Shown: positions 36,326 to 47,521, counted from the first letter of the stretch. The stretch is 64,000 nucleotides of DNA from Breviolum minutum Mf 1.05b.01 (GCA_000507305.1 DF239037.1:62001-126000); one strand, 5' to 3'. Made by a program: numbers and translations. Notes: generated from the sequence alone by a model not told the origin.

Positions 36326-37980
36326 GCGGTTGATCACCAAATGCCAAATACATATCATCATTATGAATGATGGTCCTTTTTGATGATGGTGAGTGGTCAA
36401 ATAGTGGATGTGGGAAGATTTGGTGAAGTATAGGCAGATGGTAATGATCATGCTTCGCCCCTGCACCGATGAAGATAGAAAAGACATAGACAATTATAGA
36501 CAATGGTCTCGATAAAATGGGGACGCACAACTGTGTGACCTAAATTTTGCAAAGGATGTACAGTTCAAGCACGTAGAAGGATCGCAAGGGCCATATTGGA
36601 AAGCATTGAGATTGGCACTCACATGGGCTTTAGAACTTAAGACAGGGAAGAAATGATGCAATGCATATTGTAGCATGTTCTTTCTGATGTAAACGAGGGA
36701 CAATGACGGCGCTCATTAAAAAAGAAGAGCAAATGATTTGCATCAGAAATGTTTGTAGGCTTGTAGGCTACGCTTTTGTTGCAGAAAGTGTGGTTTCGAG
36801 ACTGCATGTTTGACAGACTGGGACTTTAGAGTCTCACATACTTTAGTATCTTTAGAGTCACATAGTCACATGATGTATCCTATGTATTCTAGCCAGGGCC
36901 CCTGCTGGATCCCTTGAATTTTCCCTCCTTCCAGAGATAGTCGGCAGTTGAAGATAAAGGGTATCACCTACAAGAACAAGATATGACTATGACGATGCTT
37001 GTGGTCGCTAGGTACGGTTGGACACCCCAATGGATCTCAATATGATTGGACAGGAACAGCAGGAGCTCCGACAAGAGGAGCGACAGAACAACGAGCTGCG
37101 CAACCTTTTGGAGCGAAGGTCTCTTGGAGTCGAAGACTGGTCGCCCAGACAGTGGAAAGTGCGAAACAGATTGCGAAGAAAATGAAAAGAAAATCACTGA
37201 CAGTATGAAGATATGATAAGATATGTTTAGATATGTCGTCAAGACGACGGTGTTATAGACAAGTACTTGGAGTGAAGCAAGATGTGCTTTATCCTTTATC
37301 TTCTTCACGCTCCCAGAGAATTGACCATATCGAGTGCCAGCTGCTTTTTTGTTGAACAGGCTGTTGCACAAAAAGAGTATTAAATGAATGAAGCTGCTCT
37401 TGACCCTGTAGCAGGTCGCACATGTAGGCTTCAATTGCCGGTTTAAAGTCCAGAACTGTATTTGAGTTACTATATTTTGCATGTACTGAAAGGGCTCAAA
37501 ATCTGTTGTATGAGCTCAAGATGCTTCCCCAACTATGGACCCGAATCGGTCCCGAATTGGCCGAATTTACACACGTCCAGACATAAAAGCCCAACCTGAT
37601 CAGCCCTTGCCCTGCCCCAACTTCGGCCATGATATGCTGATGCTGTGATCCAACCTTGTGAAGATTTGCAAAGAGGGACATTTAGGGGCACTTTATTGGT
37701 CCAAGCCCAAACGCACCAAGACACAAACAGCTGCAATTACACAATGAGGGTGGAGAGGAAGAATGGAGATCCATTTGCAGATCCAACATGTTGTATACAT
37801 CTATGTACATAGACTAAAATGATCATCAGAATGTCATGGGAAGTGTTGCGCTTTTCACTCACCGAAGTCAGTGCCTCCCAGCATCTTTTCAGGAAGCGCG
37901 AGCAAGCGACCTTCCTGGCACAGCACCATGAGATGCAGCAGAAGCACCAGCTGATTCGGGCCATGCAAGCAGTGGCTTGA
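28813..37980 (+). CDS. Eps15-like endocytic adaptor: two EH domains, DDPF, coiled coil
   Basis: Exons in frame: 28813-28946, 29470-29549, 29942-30005, 30180-30330 (EH1); 30489-30631, 31024-31103, 31629-31692, 32098-32248 (EH2); 32370-32502 (RS-rich), 33226-33386 (FGAPSDG repeats), 33887-34009 (AFDDPFRTSKPLGS), then 34139 on (VSKQIGEEMQVLAQELS) and coiled-coil exons including 34687-34750, 35776-35838, 37054-37118 and 37893-37980 with TGA. The first eleven total 1284 bases, a whole number of codons. Each EH domain shows KYASLF, an EF-hand loop (DWDYDGFISKGE; DSDKDGFISQSE), RSGLPQ-type turn, AWGLSD with the ligand-binding Trp, a second EF loop (DVDGDGTLTYHE; DVERDGMLTYHE) and EFICFIHLITSVTRGAQMPS. 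EH domains bind NPF peptides; DPF motifs bind AP-2; the coiled coil oligomerises. Predicted clathrin-endocytosis scaffold. Donors are GT, GA and GC. Some coil exons between 34.2 and 37 kb are unplaced, and the true start may lie upstream. Confidence 0.72.
30163..30336 (+). repeat. 174-bp identical repeat, copy 1 (EH1 last exon)
   Basis: Contains the last EH1 exon (30180-30330) with 17 bases of upstream intron and 6 bases of downstream intron. I see no difference from 32081-32254, although the neighbouring duplicated exons have diverged clearly. Confidence 0.95.
32081..32254 (+). repeat. 174-bp identical repeat, copy 2 (EH2 last exon)
   Basis: Partner of 30163-30336, holding the last EH2 exon (32098-32248). 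Identity stops abruptly on both sides, close to the exon borders. Confidence 0.95.
36190..36330. repeat. Compound (ATC)n/(GTC)n microsatellite
   Basis: GTC units flanked by ATC units, in an intron of the EH gene. It gives a poly-Asp ORF on the reverse strand (36107-36493) and poly-Val/Ile forward; both are rejected. Confidence 0.9.
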
Positions 37981-38245
37981 AAATACTTAGCACCACGTAC
38001 AGCAGGGTTCAGACATTCTGCACCGCTGCACCCACAAATCAGCCGCCCATGGATTTGAACATGTACTCGGATGGCAAGGTAAACCCCTGGACGATGCGCA
38101 ATACAAACCCAAATGAGTTTGTTAGTTCCTCCCTTCATATTATGATGTATAATGCTGTATACCAATGCTGATAATGATGTATATTACATGCATGTATATG
38201 GTCAAGTGTTGTCAAGTGAATATTTATGATAGCGGTAGGGCACTC

Positions 38246-38476
38246 ATGATGGATGGGCCAGAGATCCTAGACGTCTGTTCCCTTGAAGTGAGAGAAGCAT
38301 TTAATTGTAGCGACATAAACCGATTGAATCTACACTCAGCAGACACGCCAGTGCAAACCGAGGATGACATCGTTGCCGTCAGTGCTTTGAGGACAACCAC
38401 GCCACCGGAGGGGCACACCTGGGCAACGTCCCTCTTAAAAAGTTCCAAGGCACTTCAAAGTCAGGCAGAACGTTAA
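38246..38476 (+). CDS. Small ORF, 76 residues, unknown
   Basis: ATG at 38246 begins MMDGPEILDVCSLEVREAFN and runs to a stop at 38474-38476, with a coding-like, mixed-charge composition. It follows the EH gene stop by 266 bases. The reverse strand is also open. No family; could be an exon of the next gene. Confidence 0.28.
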   Translation: MMDGPEILDVCSLEVREAFNCSDINRLNLHSADTPVQTEDDIVAVSALRTTTPPEGHTWATSLLKSSKALQSQAER

Positions 38477-38792
38477 TGTGATTAATGCAATATCAATGTG
38501 ACATATTTGGTCTCACCGAAGAACGCCTTTGGTTCGGAGAAAATACACGGTGCAGCGCAGGTCAGGAGTGCAGAAACCAGAGCAAACAAAAATGAAGGAT
38601 GAATCTGCATTGAGCACTGAGAGGTTGCTCTCAATTAGGCCTAGTATGTAGCATGAAATTTCAGAGTACATTTCAGATTTGCTTATTTACCAGGTGTTTG
38701 GGCCCAAAAGAGTTGCAAGTCAATAGATGTGCGCACTTTGTCATCTGAGTTCATGGTGTTTTCATGATGTTTTGAGTTGATTTATATCTTAG

Positions 38793-39377
38793 TTATTTGC
38801 TATCAGAAGTTTTATTTATTCTCAAACTGTTACTATCCCTGTCTTTAATTTGTATTGCTGCATATCCTATTAGTGGGGTAATTAGGATATGGATTTGGCG
38901 TGACCCATTTCCCAAAGCGGACCGATTAACTTGAGGGTTGCACACTGTTGAACATTGTTTGAAGGCTTTGAAGTGGGAGTGGCACAAGAATGGAAGTGTT
39001 AGGAGCCTCAGGTTTGGCCCAGGCAGAGACATCCATCCAAGTCTGAAGCCGATTTCGATTTGAGTCAAATTTTGCATAAAAGAGAAGCATAGACAAGCTA
39101 CTGCGAAGGGTTTTCCAGTTGGACTGCCTTCACTGCCTTGACTTTTTCTTGCCAAGGAGTTGGCTTCAATTTGAGTGACGTTCAGCCGTTGATGATTAGA
39201 AAATAGATGAACAATGAACATGTATAGCAATATTGCTTTGTGCATGGATTTGGACTGCATGTGTGCAATGTTTTCTGAATTCTCACTTTTGACCTTCCGT
39301 CCAGGTAAGAACAAAATACAAAATAGCAGCAAGCCCACAAGTAGGATGAATGCTCCAAGTTTTTGATCGGTTCTCAT
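38793..39377 (-). CDS. 194-codon reverse ORF with signal-anchor-like N-terminus
   Basis: Starting at 39377 on the reverse strand, MRTDQKLGAFILLVGLLLFC then ILFLPGRKVKSEN has the pattern of a type II membrane anchor (short basic N-terminus, a long hydrophobic stretch, basic stop). The remaining frame is open for 194 codons in AT-rich sequence, which is unusual by chance, but the later part is polar without domains, and no splice sites were fitted. It is the only reverse-strand candidate I would keep. It may be the first exon of an anchored enzyme, or chance. Confidence 0.28.
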   Translation of the reverse strand: MRTDQKLGAFILLVGLLLFCILFLPGRKVKSENSENIAHMQSKSMHKAILLYMFIVHLFSNHQRLNVTQIEANSLARKSQGSEGSPTGKPFAVACLCFSFMQNLTQIEIGFRLGWMSLPGPNLRLLTLPFLCHSHFKAFKQCSTVCNPQVNRSALGNGSRQIHILITPLIGYAAIQIKDRDSNSLRINKTSDSK

Positions 39378-39743
39378 TTTGATGTCTTTAGTACTCCTGA
39401 TGGATGCTGTGAGACAAACTGTGATAACTGTGTTTAGATACTGTGTTCACTATGTTTACCTTGTATTTCCTTAGGCTTGGAGGGATTTGTTGTTATATAA
39501 ATGGGTGCGTTTTATATAAATGGGTGCGTCCACACAGAAGTAAGACTGCAATTAGTCTGGAAGCGTAATTTCATGCTTGGATATCATACCGAAGCCTCCA
39601 GAATTCAAAGAATCTCGAACTGACACCTACTCAATGCATAATTACCTACTTCAACATGTTGTTTTGGTGAATTCATGCCATTTGGCTTCTGTCAGGTTTG
39701 TTCTTACATGTTCTTACCGTCCACATCCACTGTCCATATCCAG

Positions 39744-39843
39744 GATTTGCACATTCGTCAACTCCCAAGCCGGTGGCCCGAGAAAAAACTGGGGCCTTGT
39801 GGGACCTTGCGGTCCAGCGAGACCAATGAGTCTCCCAGCAGAG
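39744..39843 (+). CDS. Candidate exon with good splice sites
   Basis: A 100-base segment bounded by atatccag and GTGAGT, both close to consensus. Frames DLHIRQLPSRWPEKKLGPCG and CTFVNSQAGGPRKNWGLVGP stay open to the donor; a third (AHSSTPKPVAREKTGALWDL) reaches a stop 16 bases before it, so the frame is undecided. It could be an early exon of the methyltransferase-containing gene beyond the assembly gap. Confidence 0.35.
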
Positions 39844-41923
39844 GTGAGTGACACAAGAAAGAAAAGATGGGTGAAGTGGAAGGGTGGCAACAAGGCATGC
39901 AAAACATGAAAAACTCACAGGTTTCTTCCGAGATGACCAGGAAACATGAAAGCAGTGACCGTACAGTACATGTAAGATTGCTGCGGGTGTGACTCCTTTG
40001 CTGTTTTGTTGACCTTGGCCAGGCGGTTAGGGTTCAACAGACCTGATACAGTATATCAGATACTTGAGCGCCATATTAGTATGGCGCTGAGAGAGAACCC
40101 GTCTATCGCCAACGGCTGCATGCTGGCTTAAGGATGCATGCATTTCATTACCCAACTCATCAGATGAAAATGAAATAAAATGAATCAATTCAGTCAGGTG
40201 CTTCTTTGGGACAATTTGAATCTGCACAATATGAGGGAATGATTTAAATAGATTATTAGCCTCTTTTAGGGCACCTTTCTGTCAGATTGGACGTGCTGAT
40301 AAGGTTTATGTAAGGAACTATGTAAGGATCTAAGTTAGGAAGTATGTTAATTTTACATCTTAATCATATCTTACTTATTAATACTTATTATTTATTATTT
40401 AAACATATTATAATATCATATCACATTATATTGTTTGGATAGTAATTAAATTGTTTTTTATCATTATATATATTATTATATTATAAATTGATGTTATTAT
40501 TGTCGTATGTTATGTCATGTCCATGTTTTAGAGTCCTTGTCACNATTGTCGTATGTTATGTCATGTCCATGTTTTAGAGTCCTTGTCACAGTCTTTTAAT
40601 TATTATTGTCAGTTGAATTGCATTTTAAGATGTCAAATAAATTCAAATAATATTGTCTTACTTATTATTGGAAATACAAAATAATATATTTGTAATTGAA
40701 TATCATTGTACTTGTCATGGTTTGGCATTGTCCATTTCACTCAGAATCAAACATCAAACATGAGATTGGTTATTTCAAATTTATTTCCAATTCAATATCA
40801 TCAAACCAACACCACTTTCGTTTTGAGGTTGCCAAAATATATCAAAACATCAATCATCTCTAGAAATGCTGCAGCTTATCGTTTTTCACTTTTGGCTCAT
40901 CATTTCATGACAATTGACCATGTTTTCGAGCATTGTCAATGTCATATAACTTCAACTGCCAAAACATTCAATTACAGTTTGTAGCAGGGTGCACTAGGTT
41001 TGAAGTGTGCATTAGCAGTAGCCTCCAAAGAATCCAAAGATGAGAGAGCCACTGATGAAGCGACTCTTGGCTGCAGCTGTGACAATCTGAAAAATCATGA
41101 ATCATGGCCATGTAAGGTTTTGCATCACAGGCAAATCATGTAATATGTTTCAAGTGGAAGACATCTCTGTTCCATCCACCCAAATGTCATCAGGACAGAG
41201 GACACAAAGGCCCAACCCAACGATCTTTCCAGACTTTTGGTGCCCAAAGCATTTCAGCTGCAGTTGAATCCAGTCCACCCCATTTCTAGGATCCCATTGG
41301 CTCACACAATGCCATGATATCAAACAGATCTCAACACAGCTCTTGCTTCCTTACCTCCAGTATCCTCCAGTCATGGCATTGGTTGCAGCCAAGGTATTTG
41401 GAGTTGGCTGGATTCCACAAAGGTGTTCGATTGCCATTGGAGGGCCCGTTGCTTGACATCATTAACTCGGACAAGTCTGGCGGTGGCCAAGGGGCTAATG
41501 TTGGATTGCGAGTTTGTCATTCATTGAGATTTTCACATGGATTGTCCCGAGACCCTGTAACACTTTTTGAATATGACATGTGACTTATACTTATGACATG
41601 ATGTTTTGTTGCAGCACATGATGCTCAAGAGGATGGGAAACAACGTGTTTTATCACAATATATCATATCATTGAATACTCATAAGCAAAATAAAGTTGAT
41701 TTAGATCTCTCTCTCCAGTACACTCAAATCTAATCATATATTTTAAAATTACTTTACTTCACATTTTACTTTACTATTTGTTCAAAGTTACTTCAAGCAA
41801 GCAGCTACATTATCGTCAGACTCAGATAGCTAGCATGCCAAAAAATCCAATTCCATTCATTTCATTGATTTACTTGTTTCATCGTTTCCCTGCCATTGGG
41901 CCGAGCAATTCAGAAGTTGCTGC
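39844..41923. other. AT-rich spacer, assembly join, no clear gene
   Basis: 40250-40700 is very AT-rich with many TTATTA and TATTAT runs. A single N lies at 40544. The ORF 41314-41583 has a coding-like stretch after GCAG near 41390 (PRYLELAGFHKGVRLPLEGP) and a rival frame (KVFGVGWIPQRCSIAIGG); one exon may be here. Confidence 0.4.
40499..40589. other. Assembly join: one N between two identical 45-bp copies
   Basis: 40499-40543 and 40545-40589 are identical over 45 bases, with the N at 40544. This is the pattern left when two contig ends that overlap are placed end to end without merging. Confidence 0.9.
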
Positions 41924-42113
41924 CATGGCCTCACACGCTCCAGTGAATTTGAGAACAGAGCAGTTGAAACCTATTCTGGGGCACTATGTGGATGGACCCT
42001 GTGGAAAGGTTTTGGTCGTGGAGGTGGATGGTGAAATGCGTGAAGTCTGGGTGCACAGTGATGCTCCCAACTTCAAGCCTGTGCTCATGCCACGATCACC
42101 AGGGGCATCACAG
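41924..42113 (+). CDS. Candidate exon, unknown
   Basis: After ttcag the frame reads EVAAMASHAPVNLRTEQLKP then ILGHYVDGPCGKVLVVEVDG and HSDAPNFKPVLMPRSPGAS, ending near CAG|GCCAGG. The beta-rich VLVVEVDGEMREVWVHS looks like a small reader-type or barrel fold but cannot be named. It may start the large gene that continues to the methyltransferase motifs. Confidence 0.35.
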
Positions 42114-42777
42114 GCCAGGCTTATTTTCTGTTTTTCTCACCAGGTGTGTTTTTAACCTTTGCAAGTTTACAAGTAAGCAAGCAAGTTGTGAGTTTATTCA
42201 CAAAATTCTGCACTCAAAGGTCCTTTACCACATCAAGAGGTAAACTTGTTGGGTACTGTCACACAACTGTACTTTATATTTAAGCAAAGTTATTTTGAAT
42301 ATGATATGATTTAGGGTTTCACTGATATGACGATATGATGTCTTAAAGTTGATATACTGATACTGTATGTGCACCAATGATTTGCTCTAGTCTGTTGTTC
42401 GTCCTTTTGTAGCACTTATACCAGTACCGAGTGCAATTCAATTCCAATTCTCAGTTTTGAATCATTGAATTATTATGTTAGAACAATTGTTTGCACCGTG
42501 AATCAAGTAGTCATCGAGCCACCTATGTCATATGTCTATGTCCTCCAAATTGAAATCATGGAATCGTCATAGTTGCAAAGTTCATAGCCTAGCCTCATAG
42601 AGTTGGAGTCACAATGTAGCTAAGGCAGCTGTAGCTACCTTGTCTTTTGGATATTCATTGTTTATTCTGACTTCTGACATTTCTTGAATTAATATTCATT
42701 GTTTTTCTGACTGGTGTCAAGTAATGTCAATTTATTAGCAATTTCATTTATAGTAGCACTTGTTGCCAACTTAAAAG

Positions 42778-44189
42778 CAATCCCGGCCGAAGGAAGCTCA
42801 AGCTGTGGGAGGAAAAGCGCCAGCCCCAGCAGCCCCAGCAGCCCCAGTACCAGAGGCCACAGAGGCCACAGAGGCCACCACACTACCAGAGGAGGCCGCC
42901 ACAGCACCAAGTGCCGCAGAATCAGATCCCAAAGATGCTGAAGATCCCGTCCAGAAGAGACCGCTAGAGGAGCACCAGAAAGAAGAGCAGCAGCAGAAGA
43001 GACGAAAAGAGAGGAAAGATGAGAAAGAGAGGAAAGATGAGAAAGAGAGGAAAGATGAGAAAGAGAGGAAAGATGATAAAGGGAGGAAAGATGAGAAAGG
43101 GAGGAAAGAAGAGAAGGCCAGGGAGAGGGCCAGAAAAGGGAAAACAAGAGAGCTCAAGGCAGAAGAAGAAGCGGTAGAGCCAGAGCCTGAAGAGGCCCAG
43201 ACGGCCAAGAATCCAAATCCAGATGTCATGCAAACAGGGCCTACAGCACCTCCATGGCAGCCACCCCAGATGGTGCCACAGTTTGCACAGCCGCCAATGA
43301 TGGCACCAGCACCTCCTCACCTGCTGCCACCAGGCATGATGTTTCCAGGCTACATGATGCCTCCACCACAACCAGGGGTGCCATGCCACATGAACTATCC
43401 TCCCAGTTTCTTCTGCCAAAACCAAGCAGAAATGACTATGACTATGACTCCGACTCCTGTGAAAGATCCCGAGACCATGGTAACAGAACCAGAACCAGAC
43501 CGGACTCCAACTCAACCTCCGGAACCGACGAGTCCCGCATATGAAGAAGTAGATGAGCCTGTCACCGCCCACCAAGAAGAACCTGAAAATGAAATTGAGA
43601 AGGTTGCACCTGAAGAGGAAGAGCCTGAGTGCCCACAAGAACCAGAACCTTCAGTGAAGCATGTGCCACGTCATGTGGCTCCTCGCAAAAGGTTGCATGA
43701 GCAACCCCATGTGGAACCACGGCAACCACGGTCAATGGTGTCAGGACCTGGGGATCAAGACCCCAGGCCCAAGCAATTCCTTTGCTTTCTTCCCCTGCAG
43801 CATGGAGACCCAGGATTCCACGCCCTATTCTGAGGATGGACATGGTGAAGCCCCCACCTCCGCCAAGAGCAAAACCAGGGCCAAGACCACCTTCTTACCC
43901 GCCCCCGCCACCACCACCACCAGCAACGCCAATACCAGTAGAAGATAGTGACATGGAGGAGGTCAAGGAGGAGGCAGAGGAGAGAGATCCAGACATGGAA
44001 TGGTCAGATGAAAACTGGGTTGCGGAGGCGGAGGAGGATGGGGATGATGATGAGACTTGGGGGCGATGGGGGCAAAACCGCAATTGGGCCTGGGGTTGGG
44101 ATGATGGTGCCCACAACCATGAGGAGACCAAGCAAAGCCGCAGTTGGAACAAGAAGCTTGGTGCACTGTTAAGACAAAAATTCATATAG
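42778..44189 (+). CDS. Pro/Glu-rich disordered protein region, 2 exons
   Basis: The open frame 42778-about 43740 begins SRPKEAQAVGGKAPAPAAPA after aaaag and contains Ala/Pro, (ERKDEK)n, PPQMVPQFAQPPMMAPAPPH and acidic Pro/Glu blocks. A second open frame from about 43803, following a cttcccctgcag acceptor, has KPPPPPRAKPGPRPP, an acidic stretch and a Trp-rich WGRWGQNRNWAWGWDDG, and reaches TAG at 44187-44189. The two are in different frames, so an intron (roughly 43731-43802) or a frameshift lies between them. A GTGCAC at 44160 could be a donor before the stop, so this may be a low-complexity N-terminal part of the gene that continues to 48 kb. No fold expected; function unknown. Confidence 0.45.
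43011..43108 (+). repeat. 18-bp coding repeat, ERKDEK units
   Basis: About five imperfect copies of an 18-base unit encode ERKDEK/GRKDEK, inside the Pro/Glu-rich frame. Confidence 0.85.
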
Positions 44190-45019
44190 TCATATCATAT
44201 AGTCTATAGTCTATAGTCATATAGTCCGGTCTAGTCATATATTCTTAGATATGCTTTCAAGAAACCATTATATAAATTATATATGTCCTTGGGCGCTGAA
44301 GTGCAACTAGGAACCCACAAACTTTTTCCAACCATGTAGACTGTAGACTGTACACTGAGATGTCAAAGAGTACCAATGCAGGCTAGATCATGGACTCAGA
44401 AATGCTTTACTTCGACTTTGACTCTAAAGTAAACCAGCTAGACAGGACAGGACTAGCACTGTTTGTTCATCGTTTGTGTCTATCATTTATTGTCGTTTGT
44501 GTATCTCTATCGAAAAATCTATGGTCTGTGACTCTGAGGCAGATGTATTGTATCATTCATAGTAATCAAAAAATGATAAATTAGTACTAAACTTAATCAA
44601 CTATGACTATAGACTATAGTCTATAGTCTATGTTTCTTATTGTCTTATTGTCTATTAAATTATATGATAATATGCATACAGCGGTACAACCATGCACCTA
44701 TAATATCAGTCACACCACAAGTCTCATGTCTAGATCCAATTTTCCATCATCACGTCATACCAATATCATATCTCATGACTCATATCTCCTATCTCATCTT
44801 AGTGTCCAATGATCTGATATGTCTAAAGTGTACCACTGAAAGAAATTACCAAGATCAAATTCACTTGCAGTACCTCACAATGCCAAAGGCACAGTTCAAG
44901 ATGATACGTTTTTTTTTAATCATAAATAATCATAAAGGTTTCTTTCACCAACTTTCACATTATCATTTGGTTTGGGGGAGTATGTGCCTGGTTGTCATCG
45001 GGCTGCCTGCGCAATCAAG

Positions 45020-45603
45020 GACAGAGATCAGGCCAGCCCCAAAGAGCAGGCCGGTGCAGGATAGCAATTGGGTGCAGGAAAGCTGGTCGCAAACAAGTTC
45101 CTCATGGCGCTCACATCCCTCCGTTGGAAGAAACTGGCGAAAAGAGAGCTTTGATGAAAGGTGGCAAGAGGGCTGAAGTGATCGTGGACTGTTTGATGGC
45201 ACACTGACCAGGGAAATGTTGAATACACACACACACTACACAATCACTAACACTAAGCGGCCAAGAACCAAGAAGAGAGATTTTTCAACCACTCCTTTTC
45301 ACAGATTCAGCCATGAATTGTTTACAAAAGAGTCCTCATGATTCCTGCTATAATTCCCTTGGCAGTGGAGCATCAACAGTGACTGCTGCGGATCGGCAGT
45401 TTATGAATTCCCTTGGCAGTGGAGCATCAACAGTGACTGCTCCGGATCGGCAGTGTATGACTTGGGTGCAAAAAAGGGCGTTCTATGCTTCCACATGCGT
45501 GGGGAAGTCAAGGTTCTGGGCTTGTAAGGTCACTGTTACATGGCATCTTGTCAAGAACCATTTTCGCCATTGTCTTGTGCATTTTGAAGGGAATGCAGCA
45601 TGC
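45020..45603 (+). CDS. Two exon candidates, Trp/Ser-rich and repeat-bearing
   Basis: Exon 45020-45160 reads TEIRPAPKSRPVQDSNWVQE, then SWSQTSSSWRSHP, and ends in phase 2 at GTGGCA. The next open frame (from about 45313) reads two 18-residue units NSLGSGASTVTAADRQFM and NSLGSGASTVTAPDRQCM, then TWVQKRAFYASTCVGKS; its true right border may be near 45520. The recurring WVQ and Ser/Trp style resembles the end of the 44.1-kb exon, suggesting one gene. No domain recognised. Confidence 0.32.
45352..45459 (+). repeat. 54-bp in-frame tandem duplication
   Basis: 45352-45405 and 45406-45459 differ at two bases, both changing the amino acid (Ala/Pro and Phe/Cys). The unit is a multiple of three and stays open. 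Confidence 0.92.
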
Positions 45604-46547
45604 ACGTAGATGATTTGCCTCCCATTTGAGTGGTATCCCCCATGCACCTACGTTCAGATTTCTTGAGTCTAGTTTGGCTTGATTCAAGAGCAATGTATGT
45701 GTGACTCTCAACATGCAACTGTTGTTCTTTGATCAGCTGCTAGGCTATGCTGACCAAATTGGTTATATTGGGGCAAAAGACATGCTTTATTCCTCTTCCA
45801 AACTTTCATTTAAAGGTTTTAAATGAGAAAAACAACAATCACAAATCACCATTGCCAACTGACTAAGGCAGATTTCAACAATCTTATCTTCATTATGTCT
45901 TGCATTAGTTTGATTTTCTGACTAGCTATGGCATTCAGAAACAGTGTTCCTTTAAAACGGGGTAATACTAATGTAGTGACCAAAATCAACGATATGATTT
46001 GATTGTGAGTTCAGATCAGTTGTAAGTCATAAATCTTTGGTCTGTGATTGTATATTTTCGATTCAGCGTGTCTCTAATCTAAAATCTATACTATTATACT
46101 ATAGTCTATAGTTTATATTTCCTTGTAGACTACACTGACATCGAATCACATATCACGAATCATGAATCATATGTATTGATATGATTCGATGCCTGGTTTG
46201 CTAAACATTATGTTCAGTTTTTTAGTAGTTTCATAGTCTGTCAGATCTGTCAGTAAGTTACATGGTATTATTATTTTAATATACAGTATGTAAGTATGTA
46301 GTAGTATGTATTTGATCTGTTCGAATGATTTAGCACATGTCATGAATCAATTTAGCACTGTCCACCAGAAGCTCCAACTCATCCAATCCAAGGCTGAAGA
46401 TCTGGGGTGGATGTGAAGGCGCAGGGACCTTGGCCTACATCATGCTTCTCCGCTGCATTGGTTTCATATATTGTCATTTTCAGATGCACTGATGGGTATA
46501 CAATGCACTATGGTGAGACTAGGGTTTTATACCAAAGTGAGATGCAG

Positions 46548-47054
46548 GTGTGCGAATATTGCGCATTCTCAATCGCAATCATGAGTTGTCCTTTTTGCTC
46601 ATGACATCAAACATTTTCCAGAAATGTCTCATGCATTTTACTGCAGGAGATTCTTCACGAATGAGACAGGGATTGAACATCGCCTTCTTTTTTCCAGTGA
46701 CAATGATGGAGTTTCCCAACAATGGAATCGTGTGCACTTCGATTGTCCCTGGGCTCATTTGTTTGCCACTGATCCACTTGTCAGCAAGTAATGACATTGC
46801 AAAGCAGTGCGTAGCATACCAATGTTCGACTAACCTTTCAGTTTGGGATTCTCTTCAATGAATTGTTGTCTAACATGTACTTTTCCATGAGCCATCACTT
46901 CAGGGGAGCACTTCTTCAAGGACATTTCTGGAGACAGCGATGGCGGTTATTGTCTTTCATGTGAGCGGTCACATAGCATGGACTCTGGAGATTGGGAGAT
47001 GGGCGATGACACCGCTGCTTGGAAAACCAGATGTGAGGACTACGAAGAAATGTG
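46548..47054 (+). CDS. PARP-type-like zinc finger exons
   Basis: Four pieces with AG acceptors: 46548 on (VCEYCAFSIA, C-x2-C), 46647 on (GDSSRMRQGLNIA), 46698-46797 (DNDGVSQQWNRVHFDCPWAH, polypyrimidine acceptor and GTAATG donor) and 46904-47054 (EHFFKDISGDSDGGYCLSCE, then RSHSMDSGDWEMGDDTAAWK). Together they follow the PARP-type finger order C-x2-C, I, (G)xxSxR, W, H-x2-C. This fold binds DNA ends or nicks. Exon joins within the finger are not fixed, and the CEYC exon may pair differently, so the call is moderate. The strongly coding 46904 exon reaches TGA at 47052-47054 but could splice just before. It lies upstream of, and probably in the same gene as, the methyltransferase motifs. Confidence 0.4.
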
Positions 47055-47286
47055 ACCAAAACATATTCATACTTTAGATAAAAATAAATCAAGGTGACTT
47101 AACTAGCTAACTAGCAACCTGTGTCTCATCATGAAATTATATGACACCTTGGGTGGTAGTTGACCCTTTTGACATAGTGACATAGTGAGAAGAGACTCCA
47201 ACTGGACTGACTGGACTGTACAAAATTGATTCCGAGAAAAACTAGTCAAAATATCTAAGACTATTCATACTTGTGTTTATTTACAG

Positions 47287-47521
47287 TGTTTTGATTCTTG
47301 CCTCAGCCCCCAACCAATGTCGGAATCAGTTTTTGCGCTCAAAAAGATTACATGTACAGAGGTATTTTTTCTCTAATTGCCTGTTTGTAGTTTCTAGTTT
47401 CATTTCATGTCCCTTTCCTTGTCATGTCTTCAGGACCGATTGTCCATTCAAAATCAAATCAAGTGCGATGAGACTCAGTGTTTTGGTTTCTCTTTGCACC
47501 CACATATGATATGTCCAAAGT
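47287..47521 (+). CDS. Exons just upstream of methyltransferase motif IV
   Basis: Exon 47287-47361 (25 codons, ttacag acceptor, GT donor) reads CFDSCLSPQPMSESVFALKK then ITCTE. Exon 47434-47521 starts in the same phase: DRLSIQNQIKCDETQCFGFS then LHPHMICPKC, before GTAAGC. By position these should hold the SAM-binding motifs I-III. A loose match is possible (a Ser/Cys-rich turn, then a strand ending in TE followed by D), but the FxGxG signature is not visible, so this is inference. Alternatively the Cys pairs form a zinc site. Confidence 0.33.

Noticed and set aside
36107..36493. 128-codon reverse ORF with poly-Asp
   Set aside because: Produced by the (ATC)n/(GTC)n microsatellite inside an intron of the EH gene.
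42689..43638. Reverse-strand ORFs of 143-224 codons (Ser/Leu/Phe- and Trp-rich)
   Set aside because: Shadows of the Pro/Glu-rich forward frame; runs such as SSFLSFSSFL are the complement of the AAAGATGAGA repeats.
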